NCBI GenBank assembly: GCA_011620605.1
Contig: WOYW01000005.1
Span: 1-32,231 of the forward strand
DNA length: 32,231 nucleotides
Reading direction: 5' to 3'
From: Bacteroidales bacterium
GTDB taxonomy: Bacteria > Bacteroidota > Bacteroidia > Bacteroidales > UBA932
Every line of letters starts with the position of its first letter. Positions within the stretch are counted from its first letter, which is position 1. The translations under genes were made by a program, and so were the position numbers. The notes beneath the pieces are model-generated. The model was not told the origin of the DNA and ran no database searches. It saw only the letters and a program-made list of their open reading frames with translations. Of this stretch, positions 7,956-15,475 are shown piece by piece.

Positions 7956-8869
7956 AATAATTGATTCAACTGCACTGCCAGGGTATTGAGTTCTGTCAGT
8001 TCTTCGTACCAGTAGTCCCAACGTTCCCGTTTGTCCAATTGGGTAAGCAGTTTGTGGTGGGCCCGCTTGAGGCTTTGCAGTCCGCTTACGCATTTGTTCC
8101 TGATTTTTTGGGCTTTTTCCAGGTCCTCCAGCAGTGTCATGTAATGCCGGTCGTGATCCACCGGGGGCAGTTGCCCCAGGGCTTCCACCCGTTGCAGGTA
8201 GGCGAGGTAGTTGTTGCGCAGTCCCATTTCTTCGTTCTCTATCAGCTGCTGCACTTCCTGTTTGCGCAGCAACTGCACCAGGGCATCCACACAAACAGCC
8301 ACCAGGGTATCCCCTTCGGTTACGAATTGGCGCACGGCCTGTGCCTGGCGGTTTTTCATGTAATTTTCGCTCAGGTAGCCGGCATATTTGCCCGAAAGTT
8401 TGGCCACACCCTGTGGCAATTCCAGATCTACCCAGTCCAGCTGGTTGAAGCGCAGGATGACCGAATCCAGGTTTTTGCCCAGCCCGCGCATCTCGGTCCC
8501 TATCTGTTTCCACCGGGCGGGGTTGCTGATGCTGCGCAAGGCGCGCAAATAGCTGTTCAGTACGTCTACGCATACATCGGTGCGTTCAGCCAGTTTTTCA
8601 TCTTCCCTTGCAGCTGCGGCCAGTTCATTCAGTTCCCGGAAACGGGCATCAGCCCCGGTCAGGGAAGCCGCGTAAAAAAGGCCGCGCTCGGTACGGATAG
8701 CGGCCAGTTCCCGGAATAGCACGGAAGGTGCCGCCGCCACACTATCCCCACTCACCGTCAATTTCTGCACCGTCTGTAGCTGCGATTCCGTGAGGGCTGC
8801 ACAATTGCTGCAACACCATATCAACAGCAATGCAACCAGAATTCTTAATAGGTCAGTCCGAACATCCAT
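7952..8869 (-). CDS. Unknown membrane-anchored/lipoprotein-like helical protein
   Basis: 305 aa, family not recognised. The N-terminus has a hydrophobic core followed by cysteines (LLRILVALLLIWCCSNC), so a signal peptide or lipoprotein anchor is likely, but the residues before Cys do not fit a strict lipobox. The rest is predicted as long helices rich in Leu, Glu, Gln and Arg with no catalytic motif. GC-rich like the polysaccharide genes. ATG 8869 lies inside the last codons of ATPase 4 (25-bp overlap, different frame), so residues MDVRTD are read from ATPase DNA; the native start was probably removed by insertion. Possible envelope component of the polysaccharide locus, by context only. Confidence 0.75.
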   Translation of the reverse strand: MDVRTDLLRILVALLLIWCCSNCAALTESQLQTVQKLTVSGDSVAAAPSVLFRELAAIRTERGLFYAASLTGADARFRELNELAAAAREDEKLAERTDVCVDVLNSYLRALRSISNPARWKQIGTEMRGLGKNLDSVILRFNQLDWVDLELPQGVAKLSGKYAGYLSENYMKNRQAQAVRQFVTEGDTLVAVCVDALVQLLRKQEVQQLIENEEMGLRNNYLAYLQRVEALGQLPPVDHDRHYMTLLEDLEKAQKIRNKCVSGLQSLKRAHHKLLTQLDKRERWDYWYEELTELNTLAVQLNQLL

Positions 8870-10038
8870 AGCGGTATTTTATTGCCAAATCCAAATTCTA
8901 TGTCATCGGCAGCGATATATGCATTATCATTTCCTGTAAGTTGAGTGAATTTTTTATCTTTCCCTCCTATTTCAAAAGTATATTTTCCATCAACCAGGAA
9001 ATCGCTTTGTTCCGATACCTGTACCCGGTAATCATAAGACAGTTGGTTAACAAAAAAAGTTTCACGCAGATTCCCTTTGTTTGTATTTTCGGGTGCAATA
9101 GCAAACATGATATTGGTGTTTTCAAGAAATATCTTATCCGGCTTTTGCAGACGGGTTATTCCTGAACTGCTTTTACTTAAATTAATAATAAGACCGGCAT
9201 CCCCAAGGGCTCTCAGATAATTTAAAAGTCCTATACGAGTTATGCCAATTCGTTCACTTAGTTTACTTATATTGGGTATGAAAGGCACCGATTCTGCCAA
9301 TACCAACAACAGTTGTTTTACTTTAGGTATATAAGAAGATTCCACGCCCCTCAATGCGGGTAATTCAATCTCAAGGATCATATTGACAACTTCTTCCAAA
9401 CGTTGATAATACAATTCCGGAAGTTCATTATAATAAGGATAATAACCGTTTTTCAGATAATCGTTGAAGTGTTTAAGTACCTTTAACCCGGAGGTAATAC
9501 TTTGGGCCAGGTTCATATGGTGGTCAAGTATCTCTTCCATTGAGCAGGCAGGTATATGCAAATTCAAATTCCGGTTCAGGTATTCACGAAAGGAAAATCC
9601 CTGTATTTCGTAGACAATGGCCCTTCGGCTCAGATCTGCTTTTGCATTGAGTATTTCAAGCAATGAAGATCCTGTGAAAACCACTTTTAATTCCGGATAG
9701 TCATCGTATATATTTTTTATTTCTTGCGACCATCCGGGATATTTATGCACTTCATCCAGAAACAGGTATTTGCCTCCGTTTTTAACAAAATCATCTGCCA
9801 GATTGTAAAGCTTGTTCCCTGTAAACCATATATTATCCAGACTAACATACAATACGGTCTGATCTGAAGGGAGGTGAAGTTTGATATATTGTAGCAAAAG
9901 AGTGGTTTTTCCTACACCTCGGGCCCCACGTATTCCAATGAGTTGAGCATCCCAGTTGATGGTGTCCATTATACTCCTTACAAAAGATGTCTGGGTATAA
10001 GCTAGTTTTTTTCTGAACCGTTCAAATAAATATTCCAC
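8845..10038 (-). CDS. AAA_14/DUF4143-type ATPase (ATPase 4), GTG start
   Basis: 397 aa from GTG at 10038 (next Met is residue 24, too close to the P-loop). P-loop GARGVGKTT near residues 39-47, Walker B KYLFLDEVHKYPGW, then VVFTGSSLLEIL (sensor region). Strand-helix content and the motif GYYPYYNE precede a winged-helix-like block (ISKLSERIGITRIGLLNYLRAL), as in COG1373-type proteins. The C-terminus (FLVDGKYTFEIGGKDKKF) looks like the nuclease-like domain. AT-rich. Its last 25 bp overlap the next gene. Upstream lies an AT-rich stretch with repeated motifs and then a 101-bp palindrome. Function unknown. Confidence 0.88.
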   Translation of the reverse strand: MEYLFERFRKKLAYTQTSFVRSIMDTINWDAQLIGIRGARGVGKTTLLLQYIKLHLPSDQTVLYVSLDNIWFTGNKLYNLADDFVKNGGKYLFLDEVHKYPGWSQEIKNIYDDYPELKVVFTGSSLLEILNAKADLSRRAIVYEIQGFSFREYLNRNLNLHIPACSMEEILDHHMNLAQSITSGLKVLKHFNDYLKNGYYPYYNELPELYYQRLEEVVNMILEIELPALRGVESSYIPKVKQLLLVLAESVPFIPNISKLSERIGITRIGLLNYLRALGDAGLIINLSKSSSGITRLQKPDKIFLENTNIMFAIAPENTNKGNLRETFFVNQLSYDYRVQVSEQSDFLVDGKYTFEIGGKDKKFTQLTGNDNAYIAADDIEFGFGNKIPLWMFGLTY

Positions 10039-10046
10039 AATTTTTT

Positions 10047-10101
10047 CAAAAATACAACTTTTTGTTTATTGAAGAAAACAATTATTTGTATTTTTTGTTT
10101 A
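10047..10101. repeat. AT-rich repeated motif upstream of ATPase 4
   Basis: The 10-mer TTTTTGTTTA occurs at 10059-10068 and 10092-10101 (period 33). CAAAAATACAA at 10047-10057 is inverted, with one indel, at 10086-10097. Located 9-63 bp before the GTG start. The low-complexity composition makes this the weakest of the five ATPase-upstream pairs. Confidence 0.45.
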
Positions 10102-10138
10102 CTACTCTAAACACATTAAGGTCTAAACTGTATTATTA

Positions 10139-10239
10139 GGATTGTTGCACAATTGATAAGGGGAAGCTCGTCCCGCGGAGGGAGGGACCCGTTTGCAAAG
10201 CAAATGGGAGGCCTTCCCCGTTCAATTCGTGCACAATCC
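10139..10239. repeat. 101-bp long-armed palindrome between ATPases 4 and 5
   Basis: Outer arms of about 28 bp: GGATTGTTGCACAATTGATA from 10139 pairs, with two small indels, against the complement of TTCAATTCGTGCACAATCC ending at 10239, and AGGGGAAG pairs with CTTCCCC. Inside are two smaller hairpins (GTCCC/GGGAC and CCGTTTGC/GCAAATGG). It resembles a MITE or REP/BIME-like unit and shares AAGGGGAAGCTCGTC and TCAATTCGTGCACAA with the element at 11577-11666. Confidence 0.8.
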
Positions 10240-10262
10240 AAAAATTAATATTCTATTTTGCT

Positions 10263-11513
10263 TTATCCCAAAAACAAAGAACAATGAACTGCTGTAACTT
10301 TAGAAGAAAAATATTGGGTTTCCGGATCGTTAGACAAAATAAAACTATGGATCAGCGGCTTATCAAATATTTCTTCCAATCCCGTAAAATGCCTGGCATC
10401 ATTTTTTCTAACCTTATCAGTCAACTTGATCTCAAAGGCAATATATCCTTCTCCCAGTTCCAAAAGCAGGTCGATTTCCCGGCCGCCCTGGATCCTCAAA
10501 TGATGAAATTTGGCAGGTATCTGTAAAACATTCATTTGTTTATATAATTCGGCAACAACCAGACTTTCAAATTCCGACCCCGTGATCCCTCCGCGTTTTT
10601 GCAAAACGGCCTGCAACACTCCATTGTCCAGGTAATGCACCTTGGGTGCCTTCATCAGGCGTTTGATCGTATTTCTGCTCCAGGCGGGTAAACTAATGGT
10701 CTGGTAGCTGACCTCAAGGTAGTGAATATAACGCTGAACAGTCTTTACGGTCACACCGGTATGGTTTGCCAGGGAAGAGGCGTTGATCACTTTCCCTGTC
10801 TGCGCAGCAAGAGCACGTTGCAATTTGACAAACGGTTCCAGGTCCCTGAACGATGCAAGGTCCCTTACATCCCTTTCAAGATATGTCCGTACGTATTGTT
10901 GCAACCATATATAACGTTCTTCATCCGTGAGGACAGGATCTGTTAATGCCGGATAACCGCCAAACTGCAAATAATGATTCCATGCTTGCTGTTTTTCTGC
11001 CATTTTCTTATCTAAAAGAAAAGAGGGCACAATATCAACTTTCTTATCGGGATGGGTTATGAAACCCTGAAATAATGAAGGATCCGCTTTTTCCTCTATG
11101 CCGGAGGTATTAAGTTCAGGGACCGTAAGCGGGAACAGTTCCACGATCACACAACGTCCTGCCAGGCTTTCCTTTACTTTGGATAAAAGCAACAATTGGC
11201 TTGATCCCAGCAATATGTAACGTGGGTCCTGCCATTGATCATATACTGCTTTTATACTTTCAATTAAAACCGGCTCTTTTTGTACTTCGTCCAGAATGGC
11301 TCGTGGATACAATCTATTCCATTGGGCAGCGGTCAGCTTTAAATAGGGCCCTACGGTTACCGGATCCTCTATAGAGATGTATTCATAATCCTTAAACAGA
11401 TGCCTTGCCAATGTTGTTTTTCCGGTTTGACGTGCACCTGTAAATACAATGATGCGTCCTAATTTTGTGGCCGCAATATTTGAAATATAATGCGCCAAAT
11501 GCCTCGCCTTCAT
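10263..11513 (-). CDS. AAA_14/DUF4143-type ATPase (ATPase 5)
   Basis: 416 aa, complete two-part architecture. P-loop GARQTGKTT near residues 26-34; EDP and RAILDEVQKEP (Walker B) follow; sensor-like YILLGSSQLLLL. The DUF4143 part is marked by RTYLERDVRDLASFRDLEPF, a helix-turn-helix-like block (ASSLANHTGVTVKTVQRYIHYL) and the nuclease-like core REIDLLLELGEGYIAFEIKLT near the end. This is the best-conserved example of the family in the window. Flanked on both sides by related palindromic elements (10139-10239 and 11577-11666), so the gene plus elements could be a mobile cassette. Lies between the capD-like gene and ATPase 4. Confidence 0.92.
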   Translation of the reverse strand: MKARHLAHYISNIAATKLGRIIVFTGARQTGKTTLARHLFKDYEYISIEDPVTVGPYLKLTAAQWNRLYPRAILDEVQKEPVLIESIKAVYDQWQDPRYILLGSSQLLLLSKVKESLAGRCVIVELFPLTVPELNTSGIEEKADPSLFQGFITHPDKKVDIVPSFLLDKKMAEKQQAWNHYLQFGGYPALTDPVLTDEERYIWLQQYVRTYLERDVRDLASFRDLEPFVKLQRALAAQTGKVINASSLANHTGVTVKTVQRYIHYLEVSYQTISLPAWSRNTIKRLMKAPKVHYLDNGVLQAVLQKRGGITGSEFESLVVAELYKQMNVLQIPAKFHHLRIQGGREIDLLLELGEGYIAFEIKLTDKVRKNDARHFTGLEEIFDKPLIHSFILSNDPETQYFSSKVTAVHCSLFLG

Positions 11514-11519
11514 TTTTTA

Positions 11520-11580
11520 TTCCAAATATAACTGTATTTTTTGGATTGCCATTCCAAAAATCACTGTATTATTTGGACTG
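11520..11580. promoter_or_regulatory. Direct 29-bp repeat pair immediately upstream of ATPase 5
   Basis: Units 11520-11548 and 11552-11580 (period 32) agree at 25 of 29 positions. Each has the pattern TTCCAAA-N2-3-ACTGTATT-TTTGGA and is itself roughly symmetric (CCAAA...TTTGG). The nearer unit ends 6 bp from the start codon. Likely operator; a TATATTTG box (minus strand, 11530-11523) lies inside, but with no matching upstream TTTG at 19-21 bp. Confidence 0.75.
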
Positions 11581-11666
11581 AAGCACTAATGAACCGCGGA
11601 GGGAGTGACGAGCTTCCCCTTGTCCATTGTGCTTCAGTCTTTTTCATCAATTCGTGCACAACCCTA
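11577..11666. repeat. Mosaic palindromic element between ATPase 5 and the capD-like gene
   Basis: ACTGAAGCACTAATGA at 11577-11592 is inverted at 11623-11638 (TCCATTGTGCTTCAGT). The segment between holds CCGCGGAGGGA and GACGAGCTTCCCCTT, and the far end holds TCAATTCGTGCACAA. All three blocks also occur in the 10139-10239 palindrome, in a different arrangement. The element reaches the stop codon of the capD-like gene (11664). Confidence 0.7.
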
Positions 11667-13604
11667 ATCATACTTCTCGAATTCAGAATTATGGCTTTTG
11701 AATTCCGGCACCCACTTCTTGAGCAGCTGCACGGTTTCCGGCACATTCATCTCCCAGGCACGGCGGGCGATCACCGGCAGGACTTCTTTCAGTTCTTCGA
11801 AAGGGCACTGGCGTACCTGCGCCACGCGGATCTTGGGATGCACGGTGGCCGTTGAATTCTCTTCTGTGCTCAGGACTTCTTCGTACAATTTCTCTCCCGG
11901 TCGCAAGCCGATCTCCTCTACCACTATTTCTTCACCGGGTGTAAAACCGGCCAGGCGGATCATCCTCTCGGCAAGGTCCCTGATAAATACAGGCTCGCCC
12001 ATATCAAAGAACATAATTTCGTTATTGGTGCTGATGGTGGCCGCCTCCATGATCAGGCGGGAGGCCTCGGGGATGCTCATAAAATACCGCGTAATGTCAC
12101 GGTGCGTGAGGGTGACCGGTCCCCCGGCCTTGATCTGCTGCCGGAAATGCGGAATGACCGAGCCGTTGGAGTCCAGCACGTTCCCAAAGCGGGTGGTCAC
12201 AAATTGCGTCTTCCCCGGTATCTCCCCGTGGGCAATGGCCAGGCCCAGGCCCTGGACAAACATCTCGGCAAGCCGCTTTGTGGCTCCCATCACGTTGGTG
12301 GGGTTGACCGCTTTGTCGGTGGACAGAAAGATGAACTTCTCCACATCCGCAGCAACGGCCGCCTCGGCCATGATCCGTGTCCCTTCCACGTTCACCCGAA
12401 CGGCCTCGCAGGGGTTTTCTTCCATAAGGGGGACGTGCTTGTAGGCAGCGGCGTGGAAAACAATCTGGGGCTTATAGATGTTGAACAATAATTCTATCTG
12501 GTGTTTGTGGCGCACGTCGCCCACTACGGGAATAAACTGCAGATCCGGGTATTTCTTTTCCAGTTCCAGGCGCAGGTAATGCATGGGTGTTTCGGCAATA
12601 TCCAGCAGAATCATTTGTTTGATGACGTTGAGCGAGGCCACCTGGCGGCAGAATTCACTCCCAATGGATCCGGCAGCACCCGAAACGAATACTGTTTTGT
12701 CCCGGAACCGGTCGGCTACGGCTTCCAGGTTGATGCATATTTCTTCCCGGCCCAGCAAGTCCTCAATGGCTATGGGGCGGATCTTCAGGCGGATGGGATC
12801 GTTTCCCCCAAACTCGTCAATGGGCGGGGCGATCATGATCTTTATCTTCTGCTCTTCACAGAAAGGAATGAGCCGGTCTTTTTCAGTCTGTACGCCTTTG
12901 TAAGTGGAAAAAAGGATGGCCTGGGCTTCGTACTTTTTCATGATCTTGATCAGGCCTTCCTTTGTTTGGAATTGATAAATGTTCATGTCGTTTAGGCGGT
13001 ACGTGGTGGATTCCTTTCCGTATACGATAAACCCTACCGGGCGGTAATGAGGGCTTTTGTGCAGGCGCATTAGCAGTGCCACAGCTTTTTCGTCGCTTCC
13101 GTAGATCAGGATTTTCATGCTATGGTTGGCTACTTTTTGGTTGACCATGCCGTAGACAACGTTCATGGCTATCCTTATGGTAATAAGGGCAACGTAAGTA
13201 AGGAGCAGGTCTATGAGGAAGAAATTTATAAGAATGTCTTTGGCAAGGAGGTCCATCAGGAAAAGGACAACGGTCAGGATCACTGTTTTTATGATCACGG
13301 CAAAACCCAGTGGCAGAAGGCCTTTTACCGTCATATAGCGGATGATGTTGCGGTAGGTCTTCATCAGGTAGAATGCTATCATGCTTACGACAGCCGTGCA
13401 GATCATGACCAGAAGCAGGTAGCGCCTGGAAAGCGGTTCTGACAAAGGGAAGTATATGAGGAATACCACGGTGGAGCAAACGACGGCTATTAAGACATCT
13501 ATCATGGCCACTATCCAGTATTTCAGGTAATTGAACCTGTAAAAATCAAAACGCTTTAAGATGCGTTTCTCAATGTTCCGGGATCCTTTTTCTTCATTTT
13601 CCAT
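11664..13604 (-). CDS. CapD/PglF-type nucleotide-sugar 4,6-dehydratase, membrane-bound
   Basis: 646 aa. Four N-terminal transmembrane helices (about 30-50, 60-80, 95-120, 128-150), a first Rossmann-like region (SMKILIYGSDEKAVALLMRL) and a C-terminal extended SDR domain with SGAAGSIGSE (NAD binding) and STDKAVNPTNVMGATKR (the active-site TDK segment of PglF/WbpM/FlaA1 relatives, which lack the classical YxxxK tyrosine). Family members dehydrate UDP-GlcNAc or similar sugars at the inner membrane, giving the 4-keto-6-deoxy intermediate for rare sugars of capsule and glycans. Full length for the large form. The C-terminal tail (KSHNSEFEKYD) abuts a palindromic element. Substrate not determinable here. 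Confidence 0.93.
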   Translation of the reverse strand: MENEEKGSRNIEKRILKRFDFYRFNYLKYWIVAMIDVLIAVVCSTVVFLIYFPLSEPLSRRYLLLVMICTAVVSMIAFYLMKTYRNIIRYMTVKGLLPLGFAVIIKTVILTVVLFLMDLLAKDILINFFLIDLLLTYVALITIRIAMNVVYGMVNQKVANHSMKILIYGSDEKAVALLMRLHKSPHYRPVGFIVYGKESTTYRLNDMNIYQFQTKEGLIKIMKKYEAQAILFSTYKGVQTEKDRLIPFCEEQKIKIMIAPPIDEFGGNDPIRLKIRPIAIEDLLGREEICINLEAVADRFRDKTVFVSGAAGSIGSEFCRQVASLNVIKQMILLDIAETPMHYLRLELEKKYPDLQFIPVVGDVRHKHQIELLFNIYKPQIVFHAAAYKHVPLMEENPCEAVRVNVEGTRIMAEAAVAADVEKFIFLSTDKAVNPTNVMGATKRLAEMFVQGLGLAIAHGEIPGKTQFVTTRFGNVLDSNGSVIPHFRQQIKAGGPVTLTHRDITRYFMSIPEASRLIMEAATISTNNEIMFFDMGEPVFIRDLAERMIRLAGFTPGEEIVVEEIGLRPGEKLYEEVLSTEENSTATVHPKIRVAQVRQCPFEELKEVLPVIARRAWEMNVPETVQLLKKWVPEFKSHNSEFEKYD

Positions 13605-13618
13605 AAAAAAACCGTTTT

Positions 13619-13723
13619 ATCTTCAAGATGGTGCGCCACTTTATTTCTTTCTGGATTCCATCTTATTGATTTACTGTTATTTGCTATTTATGTGTTGCTT
13701 GAGTGGCGCGGCAGCTTGAAGAT
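13619..13723. repeat. 105-bp long-armed palindrome (family 2, copy A)
   Basis: 22-bp arms at 13619-13640 (beginning ATCTTCAAGATGGTGCGCC) and 13702-13723 (beginning AGTGGCGCGGCAGCTTGAAG) are inverted copies, 19 of 22 matching, around a 61-bp AT-rich centre. The right arm encodes C-terminal residues of the 321-aa protein. A second copy with nearly the same arms is at 29502-29604. Confidence 0.85.
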
Positions 13724-14649
13724 GCTGCGTCCTCCTGGGTGTTCAGCAGGTACAGGGCCAATATGTGGAACTGGATGGCTTTAAGCATGTTGGGATTGGC
13801 ATTTATTACTTTGTCCGAGATGCTTCCGGTGGCAGTGGCGGAGAGTTTCCCTTCCAGGACGTTGTTCACGATCTTTTCTACCTGTTCCGGGTAATTTCGG
13901 AATGTTCCCATGTGGGCCAGGAGGAACAGGAACCGGACTTCGTTTGTGATCTGCGGGAGGTCGGAGTAATATTGCAAGGCTTTGCGAATTGTTGTTTCAT
14001 ATTTGTACTGGTCTGCCATATCTGAATAGAGGGCGTAAGCTTCCAGGCGCTGCAAGGCTACGTCTGCGGTTACGTCCTGCCAGGAACCGTTCAGTTGCAG
14101 TTGTCCCTCCCATTTTGTGAGGAGTTTTTCCGCTTTTTTGCGGGAATTTTTGTCCGCAGCAAAGTAATGATCGTAGCACAGGATCTTGCAGAGGTAAGGC
14201 GAGTCGGCCAGGGGGAGGTATTTGTTCTGTTCTGTTGCGGCAGGTCGCTTGGTTGCGGTTGCGTGATCCCCGGCAGCAGTTATTCCTTGTGCCAGTTGCA
14301 CGGCGTCAATGAGCTCTGTCGCGGCGTTTTGTGCTACCTCCATGTGATCCGGGTTGTAGTGAAAACACAGGGTGTGCAGCAAATATAAAATGCATCGGGC
14401 CCGGTCTTCCACCTTCATCTCCTGATCAAGAAATTCGGCAAGCTTTTCGGACGCGTCCAGCATACGGGCTGTTAGCGACTGGGGTGCTGCCTCGTCCCCT
14501 AGTGTCTCTGTGACCCATGGCATGGTGTAAGCCAGAATCAAGAGGTTCCTGTACCCGAAACTGATATGCGCTACCAGGTCGGGATCGGCCGGTTCCAAGG
14601 GTATGGAACCCACTTCCCTAACAAGGGTTTTAATTTTTGTTTTAAACAT
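13684..14649 (-). CDS. Unknown 321-aa helical protein in the second position of the polysaccharide operon
   Basis: Not recognised. No signal peptide. Predicted almost all helical, with TPR/HEAT-like alternation in the second half (ALQRLEAYALYSDMADQY, EVRFLFLLAHMGTF). An Ala/Thr-rich insertion lies near residues 120-140 (GITAAGDHATATKRPAATEQ). It follows upxY by about 230 bp; in Bacteroides capsule loci this position is held by the ~160-aa UpxZ regulator, but I see no clear UpxZ resemblance and the length is double. The last 15-17 residues (QEDAASSSCRATQATHK) come from a palindromic element, so the native C-terminus was probably replaced. A regulatory role is inferred from position only. Confidence 0.75.
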   Translation of the reverse strand: MFKTKIKTLVREVGSIPLEPADPDLVAHISFGYRNLLILAYTMPWVTETLGDEAAPQSLTARMLDASEKLAEFLDQEMKVEDRARCILYLLHTLCFHYNPDHMEVAQNAATELIDAVQLAQGITAAGDHATATKRPAATEQNKYLPLADSPYLCKILCYDHYFAADKNSRKKAEKLLTKWEGQLQLNGSWQDVTADVALQRLEAYALYSDMADQYKYETTIRKALQYYSDLPQITNEVRFLFLLAHMGTFRNYPEQVEKIVNNVLEGKLSATATGSISDKVINANPNMLKAIQFHILALYLLNTQEDAASSSCRATQATHK

Positions 14650-14780
14650 GATTTCCCTGAGGATTTTGCAGATCCGTAGGTGTGTCAGATATATTTATTT
14701 TTATTGTGCAAGGATTTTCATGATTGAGCAACCGGGGGAAGTCCGGAAGGACTCTTGCACCGGGTGGGTGCGCGATCCGC

Positions 14781-14888
14781 GCCTCGGCTTTTATGCGGCG
14801 GGAGCCTCGGCTTTCATGCGGCGGGAGCCTCGGCTTTTATGTGGCGGGAGCCTCGGCTTTCATGCGGCGGGAGCCTCGGCTTTCATGC
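14781..14888 (-). repeat. 23-bp tandem array running off the upxY stop codon
   Basis: Four full units at 14781-14803, 14804-14826, 14827-14849 and 14850-14872, plus a partial fifth (14873-14888), differ only at one or two bases. On the plus strand each starts GCCTCGGCTTT. On the minus strand units carry ATGAAAGCCGAGGC or ATAAAAGCCGAGGC alternately. The partial unit contains the end of upxY (GAGGCATGA). Confidence 0.9.
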
Positions 14889-15407
14889 CTCTTGTTCAAT
14901 GCGCTCCAGGAACGAGGCGGGGATGTAGGTGGTCGCGACCGCAGCGACGTTTTCCAGGCGCACGACCACGCGTTTGTGACCTTTTATGCGGATGAGTTCC
15001 CCTTCTATGCCGGCAAAAATGCCTTTGATGATACGGACTTTGTCGCCGCGTCTGAGGTTGCAGGGCACCAGATTTGCCTGTTCTTCGGGGAACGTAAGCA
15101 GGAATATGAAATCCTGCATCTGTTTATCGGGAATGGTAACCGGTTTATACGTTTTTGGTTCTTTCAGGTACCTCATGTTGAAGGCGAGCTTCTGCGTGAG
15201 TGTCATGCTGGTTTTGGGATCTGTGTAGATAAAAACGTAACCCGAAATGATTAATTCGGTAAGTTTTACTTTTTTGCCGTTTCTTTCTTTTACAACATTA
15301 CGAAAAGGGACAAAATTTTTGATATTCATTTTGTCCAGTTCCTGTTTTATGATCCGTTCTTTACGGTACGTAACGGCCACGTACCAGTAATATGTAGGGT
15401 TATTCAT
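14883..15407 (-). CDS. upxY: UpxY-family NusG-like transcription antiterminator
   Basis: 174 aa from ATG 15407 (MNNPTYYWYVAVTYRKERI). The N-terminal NGN domain shows WYVAVTYRKER, the FVPFRNVVKERNGKK stretch and ISGYVFIYTD. The C-terminal KOW domain shows RRGDKVRIIKGIFAGIEGELIRIKG. Such proteins bind RNA polymerase and let it read through the long untranslated leaders and operons of their own capsule loci. As the first gene of the minus-strand polysaccharide operon it likely controls everything down to wzz/wecC. It has a well-matched promoter 37-68 bp upstream. Its stop ATGA is the first unit of the tandem 23-bp array. Confidence 0.92.
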   Translation of the reverse strand: MNNPTYYWYVAVTYRKERIIKQELDKMNIKNFVPFRNVVKERNGKKVKLTELIISGYVFIYTDPKTSMTLTQKLAFNMRYLKEPKTYKPVTIPDKQMQDFIFLLTFPEEQANLVPCNLRRGDKVRIIKGIFAGIEGELIRIKGHKRVVVRLENVAAVATTYIPASFLERIEQEA

Positions 15408-15443
15408 CAGGTGCAATCAGGTCAGTTGGGTCTTATAAGGTCC

Positions 15444-15475
15444 CAAAATTACAAAAATTCCCCTGACGAATCAAA
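15444..15475 (-). promoter_or_regulatory. Bacteroides-type promoter of upxY
   Basis: On the minus strand, TTTG (15475-15472), exactly 20 nt, then TAATTTTG (15451-15444), a full match to the Bacteroidota primary sigma consensus TTTG-N19-21-TAnnTTTG. Expected transcription start near 15437, leaving a leader of about 30 nt before ATG 15407. I found no inverted repeats flanking it that would make an invertible promoter. Confidence 0.75.

Noticed and set aside
7932..8719. Overlapping long frames on both strands in the helical-protein gene region
   Set aside because: They are shadows produced by GC-rich codons; the minus-strand frame 7952-8869 has the signal-like N-terminus and consistent helical composition.
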